Origin: Apoda limacodes
Lineage: Eukaryota; Arthropoda; Insecta; Lepidoptera; Limacodidae
Reading direction: 5' to 3'
NCBI GenBank assembly: GCA_946406115.1
Contig: OX291544.1
Span: 5,394,001-5,458,000 of the forward strand
Length of the DNA stretch: 64,000 nucleotides
Both the position numbers and the translations under genes were made by a program. Every line of letters starts with the position of its first letter. Position 1 is the stretch's first letter. Below the pieces are notes generated by a model. It saw only the letters and a program-made list of their open reading frames with translations, was not told the DNA's origin and ran no database searches. Below are positions 47,655 through 59,217 of the stretch, one piece after another.

Positions 47655-48316
47655 AAGTTTTTATGCACTAAGGTGGACTTATCGCATGGTGCGATTTCTT
47701 CCAGCCAGGGTGGTCTTAGGGTGTTCCTGACAGCTGATAAATTTCACATTTATGTAGGTAGAGTACAAACAAAATTTAATAATATTAGTTTGTTAAATAA
47801 ACTTATACAAAAGTACACATATACAAATGTATGTATATAAATATAAACATCATATACATACATATACATAAATACAATAAATACGTAAGCATATTTATAC
47901 ACATATATACACAGTTATGAACAGAATAAGAATAAACATATATAGCTTTATGAGTACAACTTCAGCAGTTATAAATAGATGGTGACAAAAGAATATCAGA
48001 AGGTAGGTTGTTCCATAGTAAAGTTGCTTTCACCTCAAATGATTTACCGTACAATGTAGTACAGTGAGAGAAAGGGTAGGTATAGTTGAGTTCTTTCAAC
48101 CTTTGATCTTAATGATATACTTTGCAACGGATTATATTTGTAGTTAAAGAACTTCTGTAGGTAATGGGGTGCAGAGGGATTGTTAAGGACGTTATACAGA
48201 AGGGTAAGAATGTGAGTATTGCTACGAACTCGAAAAAATATATTATAGGTTATTAATTTAAATATCACAAAACAGTCTATATTAGCCCTAAAGAACCTTA
48301 AAGCTACCTCATTCAT
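47655..48316 (-). pseudogene. 3' end of a LINE, minus strand
   Basis: The minus-strand frame 48044-48316 ('NEVALRFFRANIDCFVIFKL', 'SISLRSKVERTQLYLPFLSL') continues after a frameshift near 48045 as 'LYGKSFEVKATLLWNNLPSD' (about 47975-48045), matching the C-terminal 'F.V.A..LWN.LP' end typical of LINE ORF2 proteins. The 3' UTR contains low-complexity ATACAT repeats (47780-47930). The element ends near 47655-47720 with 'GAAATCGCACCATGCGATAA', the same tail type as the scrap at 35510-35650. It is strongly 5' truncated. Confidence 0.6.
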
Positions 48317-48748
48317 AGCACTTAATTATTAATTTTTTGACGTGACAACGTCTTATAAATTGGTTTGCCGGGTGACATTTCAAGAAACTGCGTTACGCTC
48401 CGCTCACGTTATGCGCTCACAATGAGAGCGAGTGAGAGGCACGCGCCCGCCTAAGAGCGAGAGAGACAGACATAAAATCATTGTCACGTAAAACTTTCGC
48501 CCGTATACCGACTTTACAGCCAACCAGTTTTTTTAGTGAGGTTTCAGATATCAGTTCTAGCTAGAGACGTAACATACATTAAGTATTAGTTCATTGATGA
48601 GTACAGAATACTTTTGTACTATTTTCTGTTCTTTATTAGACAACTCAATTAATTAAAAGTCCAGTAAATTATCGTCCACAAAATGGTACTCGTGTGAAAC
48701 TTCAGTAAGAATAAATCAAAAGATATCAGATCTTATATGATAACGAGA
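48317..48748. other. No gene seen
   Basis: Contains a GC-richer stretch near 48385-48475 with several GAGCG/GCGCTC-type short repeats. No coding region recognised. Confidence 0.4.
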
Positions 48749-49951
48749 TTTTTATACCACCAAGGTGGCACAAAAGCACACGGTCCGCCTGATGGTAGGC
48801 GGTCACCGTGGCCTATGGACGCTTGCAACATCAGAAGTATCACTCGCGCGTTGCCGACCCTTCAAAAATCCAATAAATTCTTTCTTGAAGAACCCCATAC
48901 TGTAGTCCTTAGAGAAAACCTTGGCAGCTCATTCCACAACCCAAGCGTTCGCGGAAGGAAGTTTCTATGAAACCGCACTGTACGCGACCATTTCGGTTCT
49001 GAAGTGCGAGAATTAATTCCCTGCCGATGGCGAGCGCTGCGATGGTAGAAAGTAGCCGTGGGCATCATTTCGCACAATTCCTCAGAACACATCTCATTGT
49101 ACAAGCGGTAGAACACACACAGGGAGGTAAAGTCTCTTCTCAGACTTAAGGGTTCGATACGGCAAGTGAGTTTGGAATCGTCGACAATTCTCACAGCCCG
49201 TCGTTGAACCGAGTCAAAAGGTCCAAGCAGGTATCCGGGTACACCCGCCCAGAGATGGCAGCAGTACTTCATATAGGGCCCGAACTTGCGACTTTTAAAG
49301 CAGCAACTTCTGCCCCGACGTGAAGTACTGTCTCGCTCTGTTGAGTACACCTAGTTTTTTGGACGCCAGCTTCACCTTATCTTGTAAATGATCTCGGAAC
49401 TGAACATCGCTGGAGATGTCAACACCAAGGATCCCAATGCTCTTGGAGATGATGAGGGAAGTGTTCTGAAATTGTGGAACCACAGATAATGGGGTTTTCT
49501 TAGCGGTGAACGCGCAGACTTGTGTCTTTGTAGGGTTGAATCGGAAGTTTACCCGTCATCATGTTATTGATGTCCAACATGTCATTGATATGCAGTAGAA
49601 AGAGGGTAGGAGATAGCACAGAGCCTTGGACACCATGTCCATTGTCCATGCTATCAGAGCAACTACCGTCAACTACGGTTCGTATGCGTCTGCCGGACAA
49701 AAAGCTAGCCAACCATTTGCATAAACCCTCGGTCACTCCGTAAGATGGCAACTTCGATAGAAGACCCCGGTGCCAGACCCGATCGAACGCCTTCGCTATG
49801 TCCAGGCTACATGCCATTGCCTCCCCCTGACTCTCAATGGCTAGTGCCCATTTGTGAGATACACTAGAAGGTCACCAGTCGAGCGTGGCGAAAGCCATAG
49901 TAACGATCACTGACCAGGTTGTGTTCTTCTAGGTGTCACAAGCTGTGTGGT
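48749..49951 (-). mobile_element. LINE family A, truncated second copy, YADD box deleted
   Basis: A minus-strand copy of the element at 311-3835. It starts inside the reverse transcriptase (equivalent to about 2510) and ends with the same tail ('CCACCTTGGTGGTATAAAAA' on its strand). The frame 49500-49817 holds 'LDIAKAFDRVWHRGLLSKLP' and 'GVQGSVLSPTLFLLHINDML', then jumps. At 49556-49560 the segment equivalent to about 2909-3041 of copy 1 is missing, removing the catalytic YADD box. The remainder continues at 49295-49483 and 48862-49350. The latter is an uninterrupted 162-codon C-terminal region, less decayed than in copy 1. Confidence 0.85.
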
Positions 49952-52900
49952 ATAAATAAAACAGTCATAACTATTTCTCTCTTCGCCACTGTCCAGGGTG
50001 GTCCCATGAGAATACGTCAATTATCTATCGTGAAAGCCTGAGTTACAATATGAAAATAAAGACTGAAGACTACTACCATCAGATCCCTATTATAGAGCTT
50101 AGGCATATTAGTGGTTGGATCAGTGTCTGAGTTCTTAAGCCATCCAAAGGCCTAGATAGATTTTACCATGGACCTTGAATAAATTTCACAAAAATCCGTC
50201 ACTAACCTATCCAATGACTGACTTGGTTTTACTTCGCAAATTGTTTTCGATTAACGAATGAAAACAGGTCAAGAGCTTCTTCTGCGTCACAAAAATAAAA
50301 AATAAATTTGAGTAGAATATTTGATCTTTTATGTTATTATTGCTTCATTACTAGTCGAATTGTATTATGTCCAATATACACTTACATACATACACACTCT
50401 TCACAATAGGTTGACACCCACATTATTTTAAGATGTCTGTGGTGTGGTGATACCTCATTCGTGGTTTATTGTAAGTGTCTTCGCTATTATTTATTAACTA
50501 TCTATAGTAGTAAGCCCAGGCTGAGCCACTTCTTCTGTCTCGTTTAGAGCAGATGTTTTTAAAAAAATAAAATTGATTTACTAAAATTCTTCGCCTACAG
50601 CTGCTACAGTTATTATTATCAAAAACAGTGAATGAAAATTATTTAGTCGGAAATAACTCTTACGTGGTAACATCAAATGCGTTCCAGTAACACATTTAGC
50701 GGCTCAGGACAAGAGGGCGGTTTGCTATGAAACAGTTAATTACACATTTTATCGACTAGCAAATAAGTGAAAGGGTCAAGAGCGAGTTGGAAGTCATGCC
50801 TGTCTTTAAAATTACTGCGAGATACAGCCAATCACTTTTTGGTTTTAAACATTAGGTATTTGAGCTTTTTACCACTAAGAGCCCTTGAAGACGTCCGTTT
50901 TAAAACGGATCGGCAGAAAATTTCCAATATAAATATTCTACGGTCCGTTTTCCGGCACGTGTGTGTACACTCTCGCATTGTAACTTATCCAACACTGCGC
51001 GTGGTCCGTTTATTAATTTATCTAGTGGCAAATAGGCCCTCGTCTGTAACCTGTGGATGCTTGCGATACCTAGTCTCTAGATCACGTGTTGCCGACCCTG
51101 CAAACATTTAAAAACTAAAAATTGTGTATTAATACAGAAAAATGCCAAAATTGGAACATTAATTGCGCAAGTCAACAATAAAACGCGACCGAGCTTTTGT
51201 TTTTATTCACGGATCCGGTACAAATTTTGACCAAAAATTTACCCAACTTCCCAATGAGCTAAAGACTTGAAATTTTAAATACAGCTTCGATCTCGATAAC
51301 AATTTAATTTTCATCTCACTGATGGCTCGGAAAGTCTCACTTCAAATCTGCGTGGAAAAGCCTAATTTATCCGCTTGCGCGCAAAAGGATTTTTTTAAAT
51401 ATTTTTTTGTTTAGTTTTTCCTATTCAGGAAAGGGTTTTCCCATAGATAATTTATTGCAGTTTGTTAAATTATTAAATACAACAAGAAAATAAGTTTTAA
51501 GTATGATTTTGTTCTAAGAATTTTAAAATTGGCTTGGTGCAGATTCGGAACGCACTCTAAAAAAATGTAAAAGAAAAGAAACATTTATTTGGAATTACGT
51601 AGTAGGTACATCATTTTGGTTGTTTTACTAAATAAACTTGAAGTAAATTAAAAAAACATCACAATATCACTTCACCAGTGATGTATGTACGTAACATACC
51701 TAAGTTTACCAGCGAAAACTAGGTAAATACCTTCCACTGAGCGTGCGAATGTTATTATCATGTTATCAATTCTTAATCAAACTATATAAAATAAGTATAC
51801 TTCTTCCATTCATAAGTAATTAAACACCAATTATGGTTTTTCTTGTATAAACGAGTATTTTTCTCACTGTAATAAGATGAAAAATTGTGTTCATTTCATT
51901 CATGCATTCAATCACTAACATGGAAGTACAAATAGACAAAAAATATGTTATAAAAATTAATACTTATCAAAAATCAAATTATAGTCTAAGAGATGCAAAC
52001 CTAAAATTTATACTCATTTTAATAGTACGGAGGCCAGCATCCCAAAAAAGTACATCAACAATAGTATAAAAATTCGATTTATAACCCCTCTTTATAAAAA
52101 ACTGGGATTTACATTCCATACAAGAATTATAAAAACACTATTGCGTGGTGTGTATTAATATCGGGTACTTACCCGGTCTAAACTTTGATCCTCGATATTG
52201 AAACGTAGTCGTTTAGAAGAATATACGACAGTAGATTAACGACCCTGTTGTTTCAGTTATTAATTTTGTGTCCAGTCGCCTCAAGCCTTTCGGAAGATTA
52301 ACAATAAACTAAAAACATACATTACACAGATCCAAAATGAGGTATGCGAAACTATGCATCAACTTTAGCTTGTGAGAAGATCCCATCGTCAGCAGAGAGC
52401 GCTAGTTATGTTGAAGCAAGTTGTGGAGAGTAGGATTATCAGCGACCAGCTGTCTCCGGTGCCGTCAACCTGTCACTGGTGGCTGTCACCCGTCGCGGCG
52501 TCGCACGGACAACGTTAAACTATTGCTTACTCATAGATTATTGCCTTACAATAAAGTTTTACACTTTAATTAGTTTTTTTGTAGTTAAAATGGAAAATAT
52601 ATCTAATAAAGTCATTTTTTTGAATCAAATTAGTTTTTACAATCACTTGTATCGTCAAAGTTATAAAATACTGTTTTTTGAACAATGTGATAACCGTAAA
52701 AATAAACCGAAAATATACAATAAGAATGATCTTATAATAATAAACATTTGTGTACCACAGGCAAGGACGTTATAGAAACGTCCAATAAAAGCGCACAATG
52801 GAATCGTTTTGTGATACAATAATGTGATGTGATGTGTGATGGAATGCTTGTAGCATTTAAGAGATTATAAATTATTATATAAAGAATATTTTTTTTCGAT

Positions 52901-52992
52901 AATATTTGCATTATTGTATCGTCATTCTTCGTCCTCCAACAGCCTCTTACTGAGTCTTTGGTATATTTTATTTATCCGACACAGTTTAGTAA
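49952..52992. other. No confirmed gene; LINE-tail scrap and exon-like block
   Basis: 51021-51100 resembles the minus-strand tail of LINE family A (GTGGATGCTTGCGATACC, CACGTGTTGCCGACCCTG). 52443-52513 is GC-rich and exon-like, entered separately. The remainder is AT-rich with no gene seen. Confidence 0.35.
52443..52513 (+). other. Exon-like GC-rich block, unknown
   Basis: A 71-bp block with CAG immediately before (52440-52442) and GTTAAA immediately after (52514), so it could be an internal exon. It is open in more than one frame; one reads 'RPAVSGAVNLSLVAVTRRGV' with many C- or G-ending codons. I recognise no protein, the acceptor lacks a strong pyrimidine tract, and chance is quite possible. 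Confidence 0.2.
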
Positions 52993-53586
52993 TCTACACT
53001 AATATTATAAAGAGAAAAGATTTGCATTTCTGTATGTTTGTAACTACTAAACTCAAAAACTACTGGACTGTTTTCAAAAATTCTTTCACCATTAGAATGC
53101 TACATTATCCCTAAGTAAGATAGGCTATATTTATTCCTAGGGAAAATTAGAGATCCCCACTAAAACTTCAAAAATGTAATCCAAATGCCATAAAATGTAT
53201 TTCATCGCATGCGCTGCGAAAACTATTGATGAAATAAACAAAAAAAGTATTTTACAATATTAAAGAACATATCAATATCTATAAAAAACTTCGCGATACC
53301 ATATGTCCAACTATTTACTATATACTATAGCAGTTATGTTACTATACCAACTTTTTACATTTAAAAAGTTGATAGAAACGCCAACCGAAAACAGACCATA
53401 TTATGCATACCTTATCCAAATAAATATATCATATTAAAGACTGTTTCAATGCTTGTAGATTACTTTTTGAATTATTCGAATCGTACATTCCATTCAAAAG
53501 ATATTACGAATAAAAAAATGCCAATCTTAACAAAATACATTTAAAAAATAAAAGTTCACCTCTGCAAAGCCGGGACGGGCCGCTTG
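52993..53586 (+). mobile_element. Helitron, complete but diverged 3' end
   Basis: Starts TCTACACTAATATTATAAAG after A (52992), the 5' consensus of lepidopteran Helitrons. It includes a typical subterminal stretch 'AAACTCAAAAACTACTGGAC'. The 3' end 'AAAGCCGGGACGGGCCGCTT' then G and host T (53567-53587) matches the usual ...GCTAG|T end with one substitution (CTTG for CTAG). Non-coding and about 594 bp. Confidence 0.65.
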
Positions 53587-53587
53587 T

Positions 53588-54819
53588 AACTAATTAAATA
53601 CTCCAAAACACGACACGAAAGTTTAAAACCGCGACACCTCGACTGGTCGCGTTCGCTGCTATCCATTTGCCTCTATTGTCGCGCGGCTGGGTCGCGGAAA
53701 TCGGTCGCGGCTGCCGGGTCGTGGATCCCAAAACCTTTACACATGTCTCAAAATCATTGTTCGCAGTTTCAGTTATCAATCTGCTAAAAGAAACTGTATA
53801 GTAAGCAGAGCAGCGTGAATATTCTATTCGTAACAATTCCCTCAGTAACATATAATAATAATAAATAATTCTAGAATCGCAAACAATACAATGTCGTCCC
53901 ATTATTCCTGAGTCTGTCTTGTCTTTTGTCTTTGAGATCTGATACCTAACGTCAGCAGCTCGCAGACAACGAGTTTATTTAGAGAGGCGTTTGAAACCCA
54001 CTTCCTGGTGCGGATGCGATGGACTCTTAAGATTATACCGACCGACACACACAGCCCTTTACTTTATACCTTACTGCTCTTATGAATGTGCACTTTCTTA
54101 AACAATGAAAAGACATAATATATTATTTTTAAGTTTCTAGGTAATATACTATAACTTTATTATTTAGGTATTTTGTGTCTAGCTGACAAGGTGAAGGAAC
54201 GAGTGTGACCGCATTCATTAATAAATGGAATATATGTAACCATATTCGTTATTGAATGTCACAGCCTTATTCCGACATCGTTCTATCAATACTGATCACA
54301 TTTTAAAGGAAAGGTATGTAATGTAAACCGTTATACAATTTTGTAATAAAATTAAGAATAAAATTCCACTATAACTAACATTACTTACTACTTCAATAAG
54401 CAAAGAAAACAGACCATATTATGCATATTTTTTATTTGGTGCAAGTATCCCATTGTGAGAGTGGGGTGTCGTGAGATAGGTCTTAAAAAAAGATAATTCA
54501 TTTTTAAATGATGCCCATCTAAATTTTTAAACATGTGTTTTCGAAATAAAAAACTTATTAAAATCTCTAGTACGGTAGGTAAATGTTACCACCAAACATA
54601 TTTGTTGTTCGAGTTTTTAAGAATTTTTATAATACAGAACTCTAAGTGAAAGGCCGGTTTTTGTACCGGTACTTCGTACATAAATTGTCAAAAATAAATC
54701 TTAGCTTAAACATATTATCATCGGTGTTAAATTACGCACATATTTTGGCCAACGAAAGAAAACGATATTTACATAATTTACCTCAATATACTGGCACGGT
54801 TTCGTTATGTTGATAAAGA
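53588..54819. other. No confirmed gene; GC-richer block next to Helitron
   Basis: 53600-53740 is rich in CG dinucleotides (GTCGCGCGGCTGGGTCGCGG near 53677) and could be a promoter or first-exon region. The minus-strand frame 53594-53902 covers it, but its protein is not recognisable. The rest is AT-rich. Confidence 0.35.
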
Positions 54820-55281
54820 GGGCGATATAGGCCAGAAAGCTAATTTCTGTAATTCTAACGTTGTGTATGTAAATGCACTATAAATCATTAGATAATGTCA
54901 TATACATTACTATGAGATATATATGTTATATACTGCTTAAGTAATTTATACCGTAATGACTTTTAATTTTTTGTATGGAATTTAACGTTATTACCGTTTT
55001 GTAGTCACATTTATTGACATTGTGCTACAACTTAGAGTCCATGCACTAGATAATAAGCTATGCTAATTATTTAACCAACTTTCATTACAAACAAATGCAA
55101 AACATGCTTTAAAAATTTGCACAAGTGTTAAAACAATGGTCACTTCCAGATTTTTTATTGCATTAAATACAATAAATGAAAATCATCAATCAGTAAGGTA
55201 ATGCACTAGACAAAAGCCAGTTTTAGGCACAAAATTTGCACAAAAACGGAGTATTTTCGCGCTCTGGCTTATACCGCAGCC
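54820..55281 (-). repeat. Unclassified repeat, copy 2 (inverted)
   Basis: Reverse-complement copy of 45432-45920. Its ends look like imperfect terminal inverted repeats: GGCTGCGGTATAAGCCAGAG (from 55281 on the minus strand) and GGGCGATATAGGCCAGAAAG (from 54819 on the plus strand). TTAA adjoins the 55281 end (55282-55285). This copy lacks about 45 bp near its GTGCAAATTTTG block that copy 1 has. It carries no protein-coding sequence. Confidence 0.7.
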
Positions 55282-55285
55282 TTAA

Positions 55286-56388
55286 TGATTCATAGAAGTA
55301 ATGAAAATGTGTTCCAGAATTTAAATTTTATGGTGTATTGGATTTGACAGATTGTTAAAACGCCGTAATGAGGCTACTCTTAACATGTTTTTGAGTCTAG
55401 AATCGTAAATTATAACAGGCTTACCAACCACTCAATGTTTAAAATTGTCTTCACAAATAATTTCGACAGTGTGGTAGGGTCAGATAGAAAACGAGTAGGG
55501 AGAGACTTGTTTCTTATGTAAATATATACATAATTATAAAATATTAAAATATTATAATTATAAATATTTTACTTACTTACAATGTTCTGTATTTCTTAGA
55601 GAATATGTCTGTTAGATTTGATTCTTATTTAAAGCGACCACTCACTTTTTTCATATATGAGCATTTTTAAAACGATTTGTATCAAGAGAAATTTAAAAGC
55701 ATTTGATGGCGGCGCTAGTTATCTTGCGCCGTAATGCCGTAAATTAGCGCGTTAATGGAAACTAAAAAGGGAAGCTTATTGAGAACAGTATCGAGTACGC
55801 CAGAGTCTGGAATCCAGGGGAAAAAAAGTATGCAAGTAGTTTCACGGGTCTCGAGAAGTAAGACCGACTGGCGTAAGCGAGACTGTTCCCAATAAGGTCC
55901 AAGTTTTTATGTTGCTTACGCCTAACAACATTACAAATGCCGTTAGAAAACTATCGCGTTTCTATTAACGTGATAATGAATGGCACTAAACCTCACTGCG
56001 GATCATGAACGTTTGTGATACAGGCAACCGTTAACCACTCCATCATTTTAGATATTCTTTGTGTGACATGCGATAGGTCATCGGAGTCACAATATTTTTT
56101 TCTTCTTTTATGTCTGTTAGGGAAAAAAAACTGAATGGATGTATATGACATTAAGTTTAAAGACTAGCATTTATATCGCTGTCATTTAATGTCATCGTCA
56201 GGTTTAGATTGTTTGTATTAATATTCTAAGAATGTAGTCTCTAGCTTTTTTTCTACTTTTTATTGTTATTTTCTTAGCACGTCTTAACTTTGGTTTCTAC
56301 AAAACGAACAGTTACTATTGTTAATGATCTCCAAATAGCCTTATTTTGTTTTGTACACCGAAATTTTGTTTTTTTTTTTCTGAACTGA
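55286..56388. other. No gene seen; one long fold-back
   Basis: AT-rich except for 55690-55930, which contains an imperfect inverted repeat of about 37 bp (55772-55808 and 55861-55899). No coding region recognised. Confidence 0.4.
55772..55899. repeat. Imperfect ~37-bp inverted repeat
   Basis: The left arm contains CTTATTGAGAACAGTATCG and TACGCCAGAGTCT. The reverse complement of the right arm contains CTTATTGGGAACAGTCTCG and TACGCCAGTCGGTCT. The spacer is 52 nt. It may be a minimal fold-back transposon or a transcribed hairpin. No target duplication seen. Confidence 0.7.
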
Positions 56389-56785
56389 CTATGCAGTTGG
56401 CTGTTGCAAACTTTTTTGGGCGAGTCTCTGAAGGAGCCTCAGCCCGTGTAGCACCCAACGCTCAAGGGCTCCCCGCGGAGGGAGCCTCGGCTTGGGTTGT
56501 CGCTCTCGGGGGCGTCCCTTCGACCGGCGGCGTGAGTCGCCGCCATGCCACTCAAGGTTCCCCGTTACACGGGTGCGGTAGCGATTGAGTGGGGGCGAGA
56601 TGCGCCCCGGCACACTTTGATACCTTGTGTATCCGTTCGGGCGCCGACGAACCCGGGGACGTCGGCGTCGTGTGAGAGGGAAGTCCCTATTCGGGGAGGT
56701 CGTCATCTGGGACCGTCAGTACGTGCCGGGGCCGCCTAACGATGGTTTTACGACCGTGCCGAGGTCGGTCGGGGGAAGAAACGAT
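56389..56785. repeat. GC-rich island, possible 3' part of a LINE
   Basis: About 400 bp of GC-rich DNA with sharp edges in AT-rich surroundings, followed by an A/T-rich ATTTATTTATT tail (56787-56803). It contains a perfect 8-bp hairpin CGCCGACG/CGTCGGCG (56642-56649, 56660-56667) and several shorter stems. Frames on both strands are open, but none gives a recognisable protein. Sharp GC-rich edges and a tail suggest the 3' untranslated part of an R1-like or other LINE. That identification is a guess. Confidence 0.35.
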
Positions 56786-56803
56786 ATTTATATTTATTTA
56801 TTT

Positions 56804-58200
56804 TTATATCTAATTACCAACTAAAAATTTCAAAATAAAAAAATTATAAAATTTCACTAAAAAGTAAAAAAAAACCTTCACCATGAAGTCAAATCCTAAA
56901 ATAATAATTGTCTCGTATCTTTGTAGCAAATTTCTAGCATTCCACTTAAAAAAATAAGAAAACATTTGGCTCAATGTTCCATGAAAGTTTGTTTTTTAAC
57001 TTTTTAGCGGGATTTTAAAGTCGGTGTAATTTTTCTTTTCACTTGTCTACACAAACAAAGCCCCTGCGGCTATTTTGGGGTCAGGCAGTATAAAATTATT
57101 CTAGAAACTTTTCTGGCGTAGATGCATGTACGTAATAAGAATGCCGTTGTATCTTATAGCTCCTGGACAAATTATTAATGGACCGTGACATTAGGTATGC
57201 AAAGACAAAAACTAGTTAGACCAGCACGTCAAACATGTTTTTAGGCTTTAGTTTTTATTAGCGAGTTAAAAAAAAAGTACCGCGGTACAAAATTGTATCA
57301 TGTTATTTAAATTTTAAGGTGATGGCACACACAAACAAGTTAAGTTTTCAAGAATTTGATTAATTTTATTACAGTCCTAGTTACACTTTTTAACATGCAA
57401 AAATAATTGTTAAAGTTCAAACCTTAATTAAGTTACGTAACTTACTTAATTAAGTGGATTTGCTAGTGTTATAATAATTTGGCTAATAAAACAGAAAAAA
57501 AAAAATTCTAACACTCTATTTTTGGGCTTTAATTCAAATTGTTTGGAAAACTAAGAGTGACATACGCTTGATTCTTATTTTATAAAATATATATTAAATT
57601 GACCAAGTGAATTTGCTAATTTAATAGTTTTAATTTAACATTTGAATTTTATACCGACATAAAACCGAGAAAATCGATATTTTTAACGTGCGGTCACGTG
57701 CTAGCGCCTATCGTACGCGAAACTGTGTCTATTTGTATGATTCAATAGTGTAATATGTCTTTATACACTGGTCGAAACGGCACGCTTTTGCTAGTATACG
57801 CCATAGCCTTAAGACAGGATTCATTTACGACTCTACATTTCTAGTCCGTATAACAGTGTTTCTGTTTGAAACAATAGAACCTTTTTTCGATTTTCTATTC
57901 CTGCTTACACCTGACACCTTTTCGCGTTCTAATTACTATCTTTTCTTTTAAGGTTTGAAAAACCGGCAAAGTACGTGTTGTACACGCATTAAGTTAGGGT
58001 TCAGTAAAATCAGAATTATTGCGAATGAAAAAATTGTGTACCGATTGCGTTTCAAGCAATTTTCGTTGATAGTATTCAAAAAGATCTATAATAGTGTTAT
58101 TTTTCAGATTTTTAGAACAAAAGGTTCTATGGGGGGAGGATGATTCTTCGAAAAAATTTAAGTTAGAAGATTCCACCTCCTCTTCTAAATTTTAAATCTT
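56804..58200. other. AT-rich DNA, no gene seen
   Basis: AT-rich sequence without a recognised gene. The frame 57955-58143 has no family resemblance. Confidence 0.45.
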
Positions 58201-58290
58201 TACGCCAATTTTTTTAACTTTAGAAGCCAAATTTTTGAAACTCTATTCAAGGGTTCCGTTTTTTCTACGGGCTACGGAACCCTAAAAATG
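58200..58290 (+). repeat. Second copy of the GGGTTCCGT hairpin repeat end
   Basis: AGGGTTCCGT (58250-58259) and ACGGAACCCT (58274-58283) form the same perfect hairpin as at 4586-4620. The upstream body differs from the 4.2-kb copy, so the two share mainly the terminus. Confidence 0.6.
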
Positions 58291-58863
58291 AACCGAAACG
58301 TATATGGTGTTGAACCACATTAATTATGATAAATTTACAAGGGGAAAATATTGTGTGAAGTATTATACCTATGTAGGCACGTCCCACAACGCTCAGAGTA
58401 GGGTACTGTACGTGTTTGTCGTTAGTAGAAATTAGCTAGTAAATCGTTTACTCTTGTCTGTCCTTGTTAATGTAATTTGCCGTTAACCGCAGATGGAATG
58501 TACAGTTAAAACGGGGCGAAATTTATTAAATTCTACAGAAGCACCAACCGGTCTAAGGGAACGATTTTGTACAAGGTATCCCAGGAATAATAACCTCGGT
58601 AGTTTGGCATAGCCAGTCGTGTTATTTTTACGACTCAACTTTAGCATTCGCGCTAAATCTGAGTATTGGCATAGGAGTTTTATTCGGCAGCTCTTACTTG
58701 ATTAAAGTAAGGTCAGGACATCTGAGAGGGGGAGTGGATACATTTCTATAAAGATATTTTATCCATGAGGAATGCACAGCAACCCGTTAAAGTTACAAGT
58801 GGAACATTTCAGTCCTAGTAACTTTAAAGTTTTATTGCCAAAGGGAACAATGCGCTTGATATT
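58291..58863. other. No gene seen
   Basis: Mixed-composition sequence without a recognisable gene or element. Confidence 0.45.
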
Positions 58864-58973
58864 GTGATGTCTGTCATGTGGCGTTGTGATGTCTGTCATG
58901 TGGCGTTGTGATGTCTGTCATGTGGCGTTGTGATGTCTGTCATGTGGCGTTGTGATGTCTGTCATGTGGCGTT
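58864..58973 (+). repeat. 22-bp tandem repeat, five perfect copies
   Basis: Five identical units of GTGATGTCTGTCATGTGGCG followed by TT (22 bp each), then a partial GTG. Perfect identity implies recent expansion. The unit is not a multiple of three, so reading frames through it (for example 58930-59133) shift frame between units and are not genes. There are no spacers, so it is not a CRISPR-like array. Confidence 0.95.
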
Positions 58974-59148
58974 GTGGATTTCTGGGTATTTATTTGGTTT
59001 TATTACATTTTGTGATGATAATCATGTTTTTTATACCAAAGATATTATTCAGGCGACTGGACTCAAAAGGATCTTTGTTCCTCTGTGTTATATTTTTCTA
59101 AAAGACAACGTTTTAATAACTATTTCAATTTAGCGGAATGCTGCTGTC

Positions 59149-59217
59149 ATAGGCTGACCGCTTACCATCAGGCGGACCGTAACGCTTGTTTGCCACCTTA
59201 GTGGTATAAAAAAAAAA
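59149..59217 (+). mobile_element. Minimal LINE family A tail
   Basis: About 69 bp matching the very 3' end of LINE family A: GACCGCTTACCATCAGGCGG, then the GCCACCTTAGTGGTATA tail and an A-run. It is an extremely 5'-truncated insertion or a SINE sharing that tail. Confidence 0.75.

Noticed and set aside
56346..56824. Several overlapping open frames on both strands
   Set aside because: GC-rich DNA with few stops gives open frames by chance; no family resemblance was found.
58864..58973. CRISPR-like array
   Set aside because: The units are contiguous with no spacers, and the setting is eukaryotic.
58930..59133. Open frame starting inside the tandem repeat
   Set aside because: Its start is the 22-bp repeat, which changes frame each unit, and the rest has no similarity to any family I know.
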